Shown here piece by piece: positions 1 through 6,762 of a stretch of 7,330 nt of DNA. Position numbers and translations under genes: made by a program. How positions within the stretch are numbered: the first letter of the stretch is position 1; every line of letters begins with the position of its first letter. A model generated the notes under the pieces. That model had not been told where the DNA came from. It made no database searches and worked only from the letters and a program-made list of their open reading frames with translations. Origin of the DNA: Bacteroidales bacterium (lineage in GTDB: Bacteria > Bacteroidota > Bacteroidia > Bacteroidales > Tenuifilaceae); assembly GCA_003531155.1 (NCBI GenBank), contig DQHR01000020.1, positions 1 to 7,330 of the forward strand, written 5' to 3'.

Positions 1-71
1 TACGTTAAGTTTGTGATAATTAGGTAAGGTAACTAGAAACAGGTCAACCTAATTATCACAAACTTAACGTA
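1..71. repeat. Perfect 25-bp inverted repeat (long hairpin) abutting the rng start
   Basis: Bases 1-25 are the exact reverse complement of bases 47-71, leaving a 21-nt loop (26-46). The pairing stops at the 26/46 A-A mismatch on the inside; on the outside it runs to the first base of the window, so the arm may be longer. The stem is AT-rich and no T-run follows it, so it does not look like an intrinsic terminator of an upstream gene. The right arm ends 2 nt before the GTG start of rng, so in RNA it would place the whole ribosome-landing region in a stem. AGGT occurs at 22-25, 27-30 and 41-44, so the inner ACCT (47-50) could also pair in a shifted register. Possible meanings are an autoregulatory leader hairpin, a small palindromic repeat element, or a fold-back artefact at a contig end. 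The repeat is certain; its function is not. Confidence 0.9.
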
Positions 72-73
72 AA

Positions 74-1624
74 GTGAATATCGAACTTGTAATTGATGTA
101 CGTGATACTGAGATTGCGATTGCTCTGCTTGAGAATAAACAACTTGTTGAACTCAATAAGGAGAAAAGCAATGTTCAGTTCGCGGTTGGCGACATCTATC
201 TCGGTAAGGTAAAAAAAATAATGCCCGGGTTAAATGCAGCATTCGTAGATGTAGGCTACGAAAAAGATGCATTTCTTCATTACCTCGACCTAGGGCCACA
301 GTTTCAAACTTTTGATAAATACCTGCAATCAATTATCTCCAAGAAAAATAAGTCGTTGCCGATTTCAAAACTTAAATTGGAATCTGAGATCGACAAAAAT
401 GGTAAAATTGGAGGAGTGATTAATGGTGGACAATCGATTCTTGTTCAGATTGCCAAAGAACCCATATCGACAAAGGGACCACGATTGAGTTCTGAGATAT
501 CGATTGCTGGGCGTAACCTAGTTTTGATGCCTTTCTCAGATAAGGTATCTATATCGCAAAAGATTGCCTCTCCTGAAGAACGAAAAAGGCTCAAGCGGTT
601 AATGGAAAGTATTATCCCTCGTAATTTTGGGGTGATTGTAAGAACTGCCGCCGAAGGCAAGAAGGTGGCTGTACTCGATGCCGAACTTCGTGGGTTGATT
701 AAAAGATGGGATGCTGCAGTGGAAAAACTGAAGACAGCTCCCGTACCATGTTTGCTTGCAAGCGAGTTGAAGAGAACTTCAACTATTCTGCGCGATATGC
801 TTAACGTATCGTTCAACAACATTCATGTTAACGACGAGAATGTTTATAACGATATCAAAGAATATATCGATACCATTGCTCCTGAAAAGGAGAAAATAGT
901 GAAACTGTACGAAGGCAATGTTCCTATTTTCGAACAGTTTGGCGTAGAAAAGCAGATAAAAAGCCTTTTCGGTAAGACAGTTTCGTTTAAAAGTGGTGCC
1001 TACCTTATTGTAGAACATACAGAGGCTTTACATGTATTTGATGTAAATAGCGGCAATCGCTCAAAGGCAACCAACGATCAAGAGACTAATGCCCTTGATG
1101 TAAACCTATCGGCTGCGGATGAAATTGCACGCCAATTGAGACTTCGTGATATGGGTGGCATTATCGTAGTCGATTTCATCGATATGCATTCTCAGGAAAA
1201 CAGGCAGATTGTATTTGATAGGATGAGGGATAATATGGCAAAGGATCGTGCAAAGCACAATATCCTTCCTCTTAGCAAGTTTGGACTGATGCAAATAACT
1301 CGTCAAAGAGTTAGACCTGAAATGCAGATCGATACTGTTGAGAAATGTCCAACTTGCAAAGGCTCAGGAGAAGTTTCTCCAACAATCATTTTCGATGAGC
1401 AAATCGAGAATCAGCTTTCATTCCTTGCAGGTGAAAGAGACATAAAAAATATTACATTAAAGCTGCACCCCTACATTGCAGCGTTTATAACTAAAGGATT
1501 TATATCCAAACGAATTAGGTGGATGCTTAAATATGGATGCAGGATTAAGGTTTTGCCCATATCATCTTACCACCTGTTAGAGTTCCATTTTTTTGATAGG
1601 AACGATATCGAGATAGAACTATAG
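74..1624 (+). CDS. rng: Ribonuclease G (RNase E/G family endoribonuclease)
   Basis: Cytoplasmic Mg-dependent endoribonuclease of the RNase E/G family, which cuts single-stranded AU-rich RNA in rRNA maturation and mRNA turnover. The 516-residue protein has the usual length of the Bacteroidota form and lacks the long C-terminal scaffold of RNase E. An N-terminal S1 domain is visible from about residue 37 (AVGDIYLGKVKKIMPGLNAAF), with the insert at about 80-115 common in this phylum. The catalytic part holds the two metal-binding aspartates, D323 in VFDVNSGN and D367 in IVVDFIDM, spaced as in RNase E. The zinc-link motif CPTCKGSG follows (C425, C428). The start is GTG: an in-frame TAA at 65-67 excludes anything further upstream, and the protein begins as its relatives do. 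There is no Shine-Dalgarno; the upstream region is the right arm of the inverted repeat. In many Bacteroidota an HU-protein gene precedes rng, but this window begins too late to show it. The gene ends in its own terminator. Identification is very secure. Confidence 0.97.
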   Translation: MNIELVIDVRDTEIAIALLENKQLVELNKEKSNVQFAVGDIYLGKVKKIMPGLNAAFVDVGYEKDAFLHYLDLGPQFQTFDKYLQSIISKKNKSLPISKLKLESEIDKNGKIGGVINGGQSILVQIAKEPISTKGPRLSSEISIAGRNLVLMPFSDKVSISQKIASPEERKRLKRLMESIIPRNFGVIVRTAAEGKKVAVLDAELRGLIKRWDAAVEKLKTAPVPCLLASELKRTSTILRDMLNVSFNNIHVNDENVYNDIKEYIDTIAPEKEKIVKLYEGNVPIFEQFGVEKQIKSLFGKTVSFKSGAYLIVEHTEALHVFDVNSGNRSKATNDQETNALDVNLSAADEIARQLRLRDMGGIIVVDFIDMHSQENRQIVFDRMRDNMAKDRAKHNILPLSKFGLMQITRQRVRPEMQIDTVEKCPTCKGSGEVSPTIIFDEQIENQLSFLAGERDIKNITLKLHPYIAAFITKGFISKRIRWMLKYGCRIKVLPISSYHLLEFHFFDRNDIEIEL

Positions 1625-1630
1625 CCAACT

Positions 1631-1661
1631 AACCCCCGAAAGATTTCGGGGGTTTTGTTTT
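1631..1661 (+). terminator. Intrinsic terminator after rng
   Basis: A strong GC-rich stem, AACCCCCGAA paired with TTCGGGGGTT around a four-base AGAT loop, is followed by TTGTTTT. It lies 7 nt after the rng stop codon. The complementary strand has no matching T-run, so it works in the rng direction only. It implies that plsC, about 70 bp further on, has its own promoter or depends on read-through. Confidence 0.9.
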
Positions 1662-1729
1662 AAAAAAGATTAAGAAAAATTTATGCCTTTGATGCCAAAT
1701 TGATAATTTCGCATCATTATAAATTTTCT

Positions 1730-2470
1730 ATGATGAAACGGTTGTTATTCATATTATATCAACCCTACAAGTGGTTGTTCTTTCTCCCTTTTCTTTTTAT
1801 AAACACTATCATTTTTGGAATTTTAGCTGTTATTGTAAGTGCTTTCTTTAACCAAAAAATTGGCAGCTATATTGGCGGAGTAGTTTGGTCGCGACTTAAT
1901 TCAATTCTGACCCCAATGTTTGCTAAAGTCGAAGGGCGAAAAAATATAAATCCGATGCAGTCTTATGTTGTAGTTTCTAACCATCAAAGCGTTTACGATA
2001 TATTTCTTATTTATGGTTGGCTTGGCATTGATATCAAATGGATAATGAAGAAGGAGTTACGCAAGATTCCTGGAGTAGGATTTGGGAGTGAAAAGGTTGG
2101 ACATATCTTTATTGATAGATCTAATAGCAAGAAAGCCCTCGAAAGTATTAACGAGGCAAAAAGAAAACTTGTTGATGGTACTTCAGTTGTCATTTTTCCC
2201 GAAGGAACTCGAAGCAAAACAGGCGAATTGGGACAGTTTAAGCGAGGTGCTTTTAAGATTGCCTTTGATTTGAACCTTCCAATTCTACCTATTACTGTTA
2301 TTAACACCAAGAATATTCTTCCAACAAATACAATTAACATCATGCCTGGAAGGGTGAAAATGGTTATACATGAACCCATTGATATGAGGGATTATGCTGA
2401 GAAAGGAGATGTGGCGTTGATCGATGAGGTTAAACACAGAATTGCAAGCGCACTACCTAATATTAGCTAA
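1730..2470 (+). CDS. plsC: 1-acyl-sn-glycerol-3-phosphate acyltransferase (PlsC/LPLAT family)
   Basis: Membrane-bound acyltransferase that adds the second acyl chain to lysophosphatidic acid to form phosphatidic acid, the precursor of the phospholipids. At 246 residues it has normal family length. An N-terminal hydrophobic stretch (about residues 15-40, after YQPYKW) anchors it in the inner membrane. The family blocks are in order: catalytic NHQSVYD (H85, D90), the block around GHIFIDRS (about 124-131), FPEGTRS (156-162) and LPILPITV (183-190). I start at ATG 1730; an adjoining ATG at 1733 is equally possible. A TTG at 1700 would add ten residues that do not resemble the family N-terminus. 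There is no Shine-Dalgarno, and the leader is A/T-rich. The gene lies after the rng terminator and runs convergently into the kinase gene, overlapping it by 8 bp. The exact acyl acceptor cannot be read from sequence; an ornithine-lipid or other lyso-lipid acyltransferase role is a less likely alternative. Confidence 0.92.
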   Translation: MMKRLLFILYQPYKWLFFLPFLFINTIIFGILAVIVSAFFNQKIGSYIGGVVWSRLNSILTPMFAKVEGRKNINPMQSYVVVSNHQSVYDIFLIYGWLGIDIKWIMKKELRKIPGVGFGSEKVGHIFIDRSNSKKALESINEAKRKLVDGTSVVIFPEGTRSKTGELGQFKRGAFKIAFDLNLPILPITVINTKNILPTNTINIMPGRVKMVIHEPIDMRDYAEKGDVALIDEVKHRIASALPNIS

Positions 2471-5015
2471 GTTTTAATTCATTTTCAATTTGTTCCAGTT
2501 CCTTTTTTAAAGATTTTAGGATAGGTTTTATTTGAATGTTCACCTCTTCAACTAATGATTTTACTTCGTTTAGTTTTCCCTTTTCTCCATCAGTTTGTTC
2601 AATTTTAAAAAGTAAGCCAGCAATGTTATATATCTTAAACTGTTTAAATGCGGGTTTCATTTTATGAGCTATTGCTGATGCATCTTTAATATTTTTATTA
2701 ACGATTTGCTGATTCAGCTCTTTCAGGTTTTTGTCGGTATTATCTATAAAAGTACTCAAAATCAGTTTTGCCGATTGCATGTCACCACCAGAGAATCTGT
2801 AAATATCTGACAAATCGTATCCTAAATCTTTTTTCTGTTTATGTTCAGCACGAACTTCTAATTTTTCGTGAAATTCTGCAAAAGGCTCAATCATCTTAAC
2901 TAAATCTATTTCTGAGAAAGGTTTTATCAAGTAACCAGCAAACCCTCTTTCAGTAAAATGATTAGAGTTATTAATCATGCTATTAGCCGTGATTGCAACT
3001 ATTGGGATTGTAAAACCTGCTTTTGTAACCATTTCAACAATATCATAACCGCTGATACTTGGCATTTGGATATCGGTAAGAATAAGATTGAAATTATTAT
3101 TTTGAATTAACTCTAATACTTCGCATGGATTTGCTGTTGTAACAGCAGAAATATTAAGGCTTTTAAGAAGTTCTTCGGTGATTAATCGATTTACCTCATC
3201 GTCATCAATTACTAAAACTCTAAAATTTCCCTGGATTATCAAATGTAGTGGCTGCTCAGTTTTTACTTCAACAAGTTCTCCTTTTCCTCGGTATGGAATT
3301 GCTATGCTTATTGTTGTTCCTTTGTTGGGACTACTTTCTATTAGTAATTCTCCTCCCTGCAATTCAGTTAATCTTTTTACAATGGTTAGACCTAGCCCTG
3401 TACCTCCATATTTTCTGGTAATACTTGGATCGGCTTGTGAAAATTCTTCGAAGATTAGTGATTGTTGTTCTGCTGAAATTCCAATACCCGTATCCTTAAC
3501 TGAAATTGTTAATCGAATGAAATCGTTTTTGATTTCTTCAGAGTTTAATATTATTGTGACTTTGCCTTTATCCGTGAATTTGATGGCATTACTAAGAAGA
3601 TTTAGGATTATTTGTTTTAATCTAAATGGATCTCCCCATATTGTTGATTTTACTGTATTAAGTTCTACCTTCTCAATTAATAGGTTCTTCTCGTCAGCTT
3701 TATGCTGAAGTGTATTAATTGATTCCTGAATAACATCCATCGGATTAAACGGTAACGATTCTATTCGCATGTGTCCGCCTTCGATTTTGGAAAAATCGAG
3801 AATGTCGTTAATGACGTTTAGCAAATGTTCGGATGAGGAGGTGAGTAGTTTAATCTGATTATCCTGCTTTGGATCTAGTTCGGTCCTCCTTAGTTGACGA
3901 GTGAGTCCAATTATTGAACTTAGGGGAGTCCTAATTTCATGACTCATGTTAGCAAGGAATTGCTCTTTTACTTTTAAAAGTTTCTCTGCGTATTTCTTTG
4001 CTTCATAAAGTTCATTCCTATAATAGTTGCTTTTAGTAATGTCTCTGAATATTACAGCAAGGAAAAGTAAAATCATTATCATTGCAGCTCCCCCAAGGGC
4101 AAGCACAATAATTGTTGATTTATGTACAACTTCTTCAGCACTATTTGAACGCTTATAGGATAATGAGAGTTCTTCTCGCTCTAATAACGAAACGATTACT
4201 CTAATTTGATCCATCAATTCTTTATCGCTTTTAAGGAGTTCCAGCTCTTTTGTACTCGCCAAATCCCGAGCGCTTTTCTGCTCGTTACGAATCTGATTCA
4301 GTAGTCCAACAACCTTACCAACAATACTGTCAGGAAGATAACCTGAATGTGCAATCGTATCAATATGTGTCTCAACCTTAACCTTTGTTAAAGTTGTATC
4401 AATCTTTTCTTTGCCCGATATCCAATTTTTTAGTCTTCCAAAAAAACCACTTTTGTGCGACGGTAAACGTTCCAACACAGTGTCGCGTTTGGTTGTAGTG
4501 GTGGTTACTGATCGTGAAACGATAGGTGGGTTTGCATTTGTAATTGCTTGTACCCTTGCAATCTCTTCTAGTGCTCTATCGTAAAAAACGGAGGAACGAT
4601 CTAATTGTTTTAGTTCAATAAACTCTTCGAGAACCTCTTCCTTTTTTTCGAGAAGTTGCTTTATCTTTTCGATTTTTAGGCTTTGACTATGACTTTCTTT
4701 AGTTAGATCAAGAAGCGTATCAACTTTATCGCTAATGTTAATTAGGAATTTGAAGTAGGTGTTTAGGCTCTCCTCATCGCGAGTTAGGTTATAGGTTCGG
4801 ATATTACTTTCCGCTTCATAAATATCAGTAAGAACAGCGTTAAGCAGAATTAATTTTTTGTTTGGATGCGAAAGAGATTGTTTTGTTTTCGAGAGTTCGA
4901 TAAAACCATTGTAGGTTATAGATACTGCTGATATTGCAAAAGCTAGAATGATGACAAAACCTGCCAAAACTTTAGGTTTAAGCCAAATATTTAATGGTCC
5001 TTCTGCCTTTAACAT
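2463..5015 (-). CDS. Membrane hybrid sensor histidine kinase with receiver and HPt domains
   Basis: An 850-residue inner-membrane sensor that can carry a complete His-Asp-His relay in one chain. The order is TM1 (about 16-34); a periplasmic, mostly helical region (about 36-298); TM2 (300-323); a short helical linker; HisKA with H359 in NMSHEIRTPL; and HATPase_c with the N box (N472, N476), DTGIGI (508-513), FEEF (522-525) and GGTGLGL (537-543). A receiver follows (D604-D606, phospho-acceptor D648, T676, K698), then a C-terminal HPt with H784 in IAHKMKP. All key residues are present, so it should be active. The first periplasmic part (about 55-155) resembles a CHASE3-like helical bundle (YEAESNIRTYNLT). 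A Thr-rich, probably disordered stretch (168-222) interrupts it. There is no DNA-binding output domain, so phosphate must pass to a separate regulator; the receiver gene at 6207-6587 is one candidate. The ligand is unknown. The ATG start is supported by TM1 beginning soon after it. No clear promoter octamer is seen upstream, and no terminator follows its stop. Confidence 0.95.
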   Translation of the reverse strand: MLKAEGPLNIWLKPKVLAGFVIILAFAISAVSITYNGFIELSKTKQSLSHPNKKLILLNAVLTDIYEAESNIRTYNLTRDEESLNTYFKFLINISDKVDTLLDLTKESHSQSLKIEKIKQLLEKKEEVLEEFIELKQLDRSSVFYDRALEEIARVQAITNANPPIVSRSVTTTTTKRDTVLERLPSHKSGFFGRLKNWISGKEKIDTTLTKVKVETHIDTIAHSGYLPDSIVGKVVGLLNQIRNEQKSARDLASTKELELLKSDKELMDQIRVIVSLLEREELSLSYKRSNSAEEVVHKSTIIVLALGGAAMIMILLFLAVIFRDITKSNYYRNELYEAKKYAEKLLKVKEQFLANMSHEIRTPLSSIIGLTRQLRRTELDPKQDNQIKLLTSSSEHLLNVINDILDFSKIEGGHMRIESLPFNPMDVIQESINTLQHKADEKNLLIEKVELNTVKSTIWGDPFRLKQIILNLLSNAIKFTDKGKVTIILNSEEIKNDFIRLTISVKDTGIGISAEQQSLIFEEFSQADPSITRKYGGTGLGLTIVKRLTELQGGELLIESSPNKGTTISIAIPYRGKGELVEVKTEQPLHLIIQGNFRVLVIDDDEVNRLITEELLKSLNISAVTTANPCEVLELIQNNNFNLILTDIQMPSISGYDIVEMVTKAGFTIPIVAITANSMINNSNHFTERGFAGYLIKPFSEIDLVKMIEPFAEFHEKLEVRAEHKQKKDLGYDLSDIYRFSGGDMQSAKLILSTFIDNTDKNLKELNQQIVNKNIKDASAIAHKMKPAFKQFKIYNIAGLLFKIEQTDGEKGKLNEVKSLVEEVNIQIKPILKSLKKELEQIENELKLS

Positions 5016-5084
5016 TTATACAATAATGATTTTAGCTAATTTATAGAGTTTTTAGTTACAATTAACCGAAACAACTAACTACCT

Positions 5085-5116
5085 CAAAATAAAAAAGGGA
5101 AGCAATCTGCTTCCCC
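5085..5116 (-). terminator. Intrinsic terminator after the lipoprotein gene
   Basis: Read on the minus strand, GGGAAGCA pairs with TGCTTCCC around a tight loop (5097-5115) and is followed at once by TTTTTTATTTTG. It begins about 23 nt after the lipoprotein stop codon. It separates the lipoprotein gene from the kinase gene and leaves only about 70 bp for a kinase promoter. Confidence 0.88.
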
Positions 5117-5138
5117 ACTATAATTTATTGTAAATTCG

Positions 5139-6011
5139 TTATTCAACAATAATAACAAGATATTTCGATGCGCTCCAGAATTTATTAGCATCAATAATAT
5201 CTATCTTTTCAACAACACCATTTTGATTGGAAACTAACTTGTACGAATCGGTCGGATGAACTGTGATTACTTTAACCTTTTTGCCCGAAAGTGGAATTGT
5301 TGTTAGTTTAGAGATGTCTGCTTTTGTGAAATAGTCGATGTTAAAATCATTTTTTAATTTGCTTGTCTTGCCAATACCCAAGAAACCACCAGACTTATCT
5401 ATAATTTTATTGTCGATAAGTTCTTTTTGAGTACCAAAAGCATAGTATGCAGTATTTATTGTTTCAACTTGTTTATTTACTGTTTCGGTCAGTTGTGCTT
5501 TTTCTGTGTTAAGAGTGTCAACTTGAGCGTTGAGAACTGCAATTGAAAAATCCATTTGTGTTAGTTTGTCTTTAAGTAATGATATTTCGGTATCACGCTC
5601 TTGGATTGTCTCATTTGTTTGAGCAAGCATCTTCTCAAACTCGGCAACTTTTAAGTTAGATTCTTTTAGTTTATTGCTTAGGTATATTATTGTACGCTTA
5701 TTCTTCGACATCAACTCATTAATTATTTTGATATCCTCGTTAATTTGTTCGCGAGTATCGGAGTTGAGTTCTGAGGCATTAGTGGTATTTTTTGAGATGT
5801 AATTTTCCTTGATTTTAATTTGTGCTAAATTTGATTCTATCTCGTTAAGCATTTGGAAAAATCCGTTAATAGTAGAGTCTTTGGACTGAGATTCGGCTCG
5901 TAATGCGTTATTCTCTTTGGTTAGGAGTTCAATCTGTCTCTTTTCTTTTTCCTTACAGCCCGATGTCGCAATTATTAGCGACAATGAGGCAATTATAAAA
6001 AGTTTATTCAT
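5139..6011 (-). CDS. Coiled-coil lipoprotein, Cbp1-like adhesin family
   Basis: A 290-residue envelope lipoprotein. The signal peptide (MNKLFIIASLSLIIATSG) ends in a lipobox with the lipidated cysteine at C19. Charged residues KEKEKR follow directly. Residues about 21-187 are a long heptad-like coiled coil rich in Glu, Lys, Leu and Ile, with little else. The last hundred residues form a compact module: AYYAFGTQKEL (188-198), GGFLGIGKT (208-216), DYFTKADISK, then a probable beta-rich tail ending YLVIIVE. This layout matches Bacteroidota lipoproteins I recall as the Cbp1 family of collagen-binding adhesins. The family name is from memory, and collagen binding is not shown by anything here. It may sit on the periplasmic face or the cell surface of the outer membrane. 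The ATG start is fixed by the signal peptide. A promoter octamer lies 44-51 bp upstream and a terminator follows, so it is probably transcribed alone. It does not belong to the kinase operon despite the shared strand. Confidence 0.85.
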   Translation of the reverse strand: MNKLFIIASLSLIIATSGCKEKEKRQIELLTKENNALRAESQSKDSTINGFFQMLNEIESNLAQIKIKENYISKNTTNASELNSDTREQINEDIKIINELMSKNKRTIIYLSNKLKESNLKVAEFEKMLAQTNETIQERDTEISLLKDKLTQMDFSIAVLNAQVDTLNTEKAQLTETVNKQVETINTAYYAFGTQKELIDNKIIDKSGGFLGIGKTSKLKNDFNIDYFTKADISKLTTIPLSGKKVKVITVHPTDSYKLVSNQNGVVEKIDIIDANKFWSASKYLVIIVE

Positions 6012-6054
6012 GGCAATTTAGTTTTTTTTGAATGCATTATTACCAATAGTATTC

Positions 6055-6062
6055 CAAAGTTA
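6055..6062 (-). promoter_or_regulatory. Likely Bacteroidota -7 promoter element for the lipoprotein gene
   Basis: On the minus strand this reads TAACTTTG, an exact match to the Bacteroidota -7 consensus TAnnTTTG. It lies 43 nt upstream of the lipoprotein ATG, giving a leader of roughly 35-40 nt. No good -33 TTTG is seen at the usual distance. Such octamers also occur by chance in AT-rich DNA, so position is the main support. Confidence 0.42.
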
Positions 6063-6206
6063 CTTTAAAAATATTATATATGTTAACTATCAGATAAATA
6101 GTTTATTGTAGATTGTGCTGTCGTTAAAGAGTTGCGTAAGGAATGTTATATTTGTGTATGAAAATCAACAATATGGGAAATGGTTGTGACGCCTTTACAT
6201 GTTATA

Positions 6207-6587
6207 TTACTTGTTTAGATATTTATTGAAAATAGCATAAAGTTCGTCAGTATCAATTGGTTTGGATATATAACCATCGCAGCTGGCTTTAATCGCTTTT
6301 TCCTTTTCTTCGCTTTGAGAGTATGCTGTTTGAGCAATAATAGGAAGGTCTTTTTTTATGGTTTTTATTTTTTTTGTTGCCTCATACCCAGATATTCCTG
6401 GAAGTTGAATATCCATTAGTACAAGTTCAATCTTGTTGTTAGTTTGGCATATTTCAATAGCTTCTTCTCCTGATTTTGCATTAATTAGTATTAACCCGCT
6501 TTCACTTAGCAATTCGAACAGATATAAAAAGTTAATAGGCTCATCTTCCACAACCAATACAACTCTATTTGTCCACAGATTAGTCAT
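6207..6587 (-). CDS. Stand-alone response-regulator receiver (CheY-like, single domain)
   Basis: A 126-residue cytoplasmic receiver with no output domain. The acidic pocket is E14-D15-E16, the phospho-acceptor is D59 in LMDIQLPG, the switch Thr is T87 in AQTAYS, and the conserved lysine is K109 in SKPID. All are present, so it should accept phosphate from a kinase or HPt. I choose ATG 6587 because MTNLWTNRVVLVVEDE gives a usual short lead-in to the first beta strand. A GTG at 6608 would add seven residues and cannot be excluded. Without an output domain it probably acts by protein contact or as a phosphate relay or sink. The hybrid kinase on the same strand ends in an HPt and is a possible partner, but the lipoprotein gene and a terminator lie between them. 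It is divergent from the TonB-like gene across about 175 bp. No hairpin terminator is visible after its stop. Confidence 0.93.
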   Translation of the reverse strand: MTNLWTNRVVLVVEDEPINFLYLFELLSESGLILINAKSGEEAIEICQTNNKIELVLMDIQLPGISGYEATKKIKTIKKDLPIIAQTAYSQSEEKEKAIKASCDGYISKPIDTDELYAIFNKYLNK

Positions 6588-6737
6588 TTCGAAAGGGGTT
6601 AAAAGCACTTGAGGTTAGTCATGTAGTTACAATACGTTTGCTTTTTTTGAAGGTTGCCATTATAAGTCGTTTTTTAATAAAAAGTTTCATTTGCCATTGT
6701 TCCATGTGGTGTTGGTTTAATGTTTAGTTGTTATTGC

Positions 6738-6745
6738 TATATTTG
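6738..6745 (+). promoter_or_regulatory. Likely -7 promoter element for the TonB-like gene
   Basis: TATATTTG matches the Bacteroidota TAnnTTTG element exactly and lies 17 nt before the ATG at 6763, implying a very short leader of around 10 nt. A partial -33 (GTTG, 6711-6714) is present, but at slightly longer than usual spacing. The element sits in the divergent gap with the receiver gene, for which no matching octamer is seen on the other strand. Confidence 0.45.
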
Positions 6746-6762
6746 TTCACTATTCATTAAAA

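Noticed and set aside
12..60. TGTGA (12-16) and TCACA (56-60) as a CRP-type operator
   Set aside because: The half-sites are 39 bases apart instead of about 6, and are simply parts of the longer inverted repeat.
1..71. Invertible promoter (phase-variation) inverted repeats
   Set aside because: Only 21 bases separate the arms, too few to hold a promoter; known invertible promoters in this phylum have much longer spacers, and no recombinase gene is nearby.
445..1306. Minus-strand open frames opposite rng (445-822, 779-1018, 1106-1306)
   Set aside because: They lie entirely within the coding sequence of rng, whose protein is strongly conserved; their translations show no recognisable domains.
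1700..1729. TTG start for plsC giving a 256-residue protein
   Set aside because: The extra ten residues do not resemble the family N-terminus, while ATG 1730/1733 gives the expected start just before KRLLFILYQPYKW.
2011..2379. Open frames on both strands inside plsC (2011-2379 minus, 2082-2273 plus)
   Set aside because: Overprinted on the conserved PlsC motif region, with no family-like sequence; shadows of the real gene.
3178..3708. 176-codon plus-strand frame opposite the kinase
   Set aside because: It mirrors the ATPase and receiver parts of the kinase gene; its translation is low-complexity and has no start context or promoter of its own.
6588..6608. GTG start at 6608 for the receiver gene
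   Set aside because: It adds seven residues before a start that already gives a typical receiver N-terminus; kept only as an alternative.
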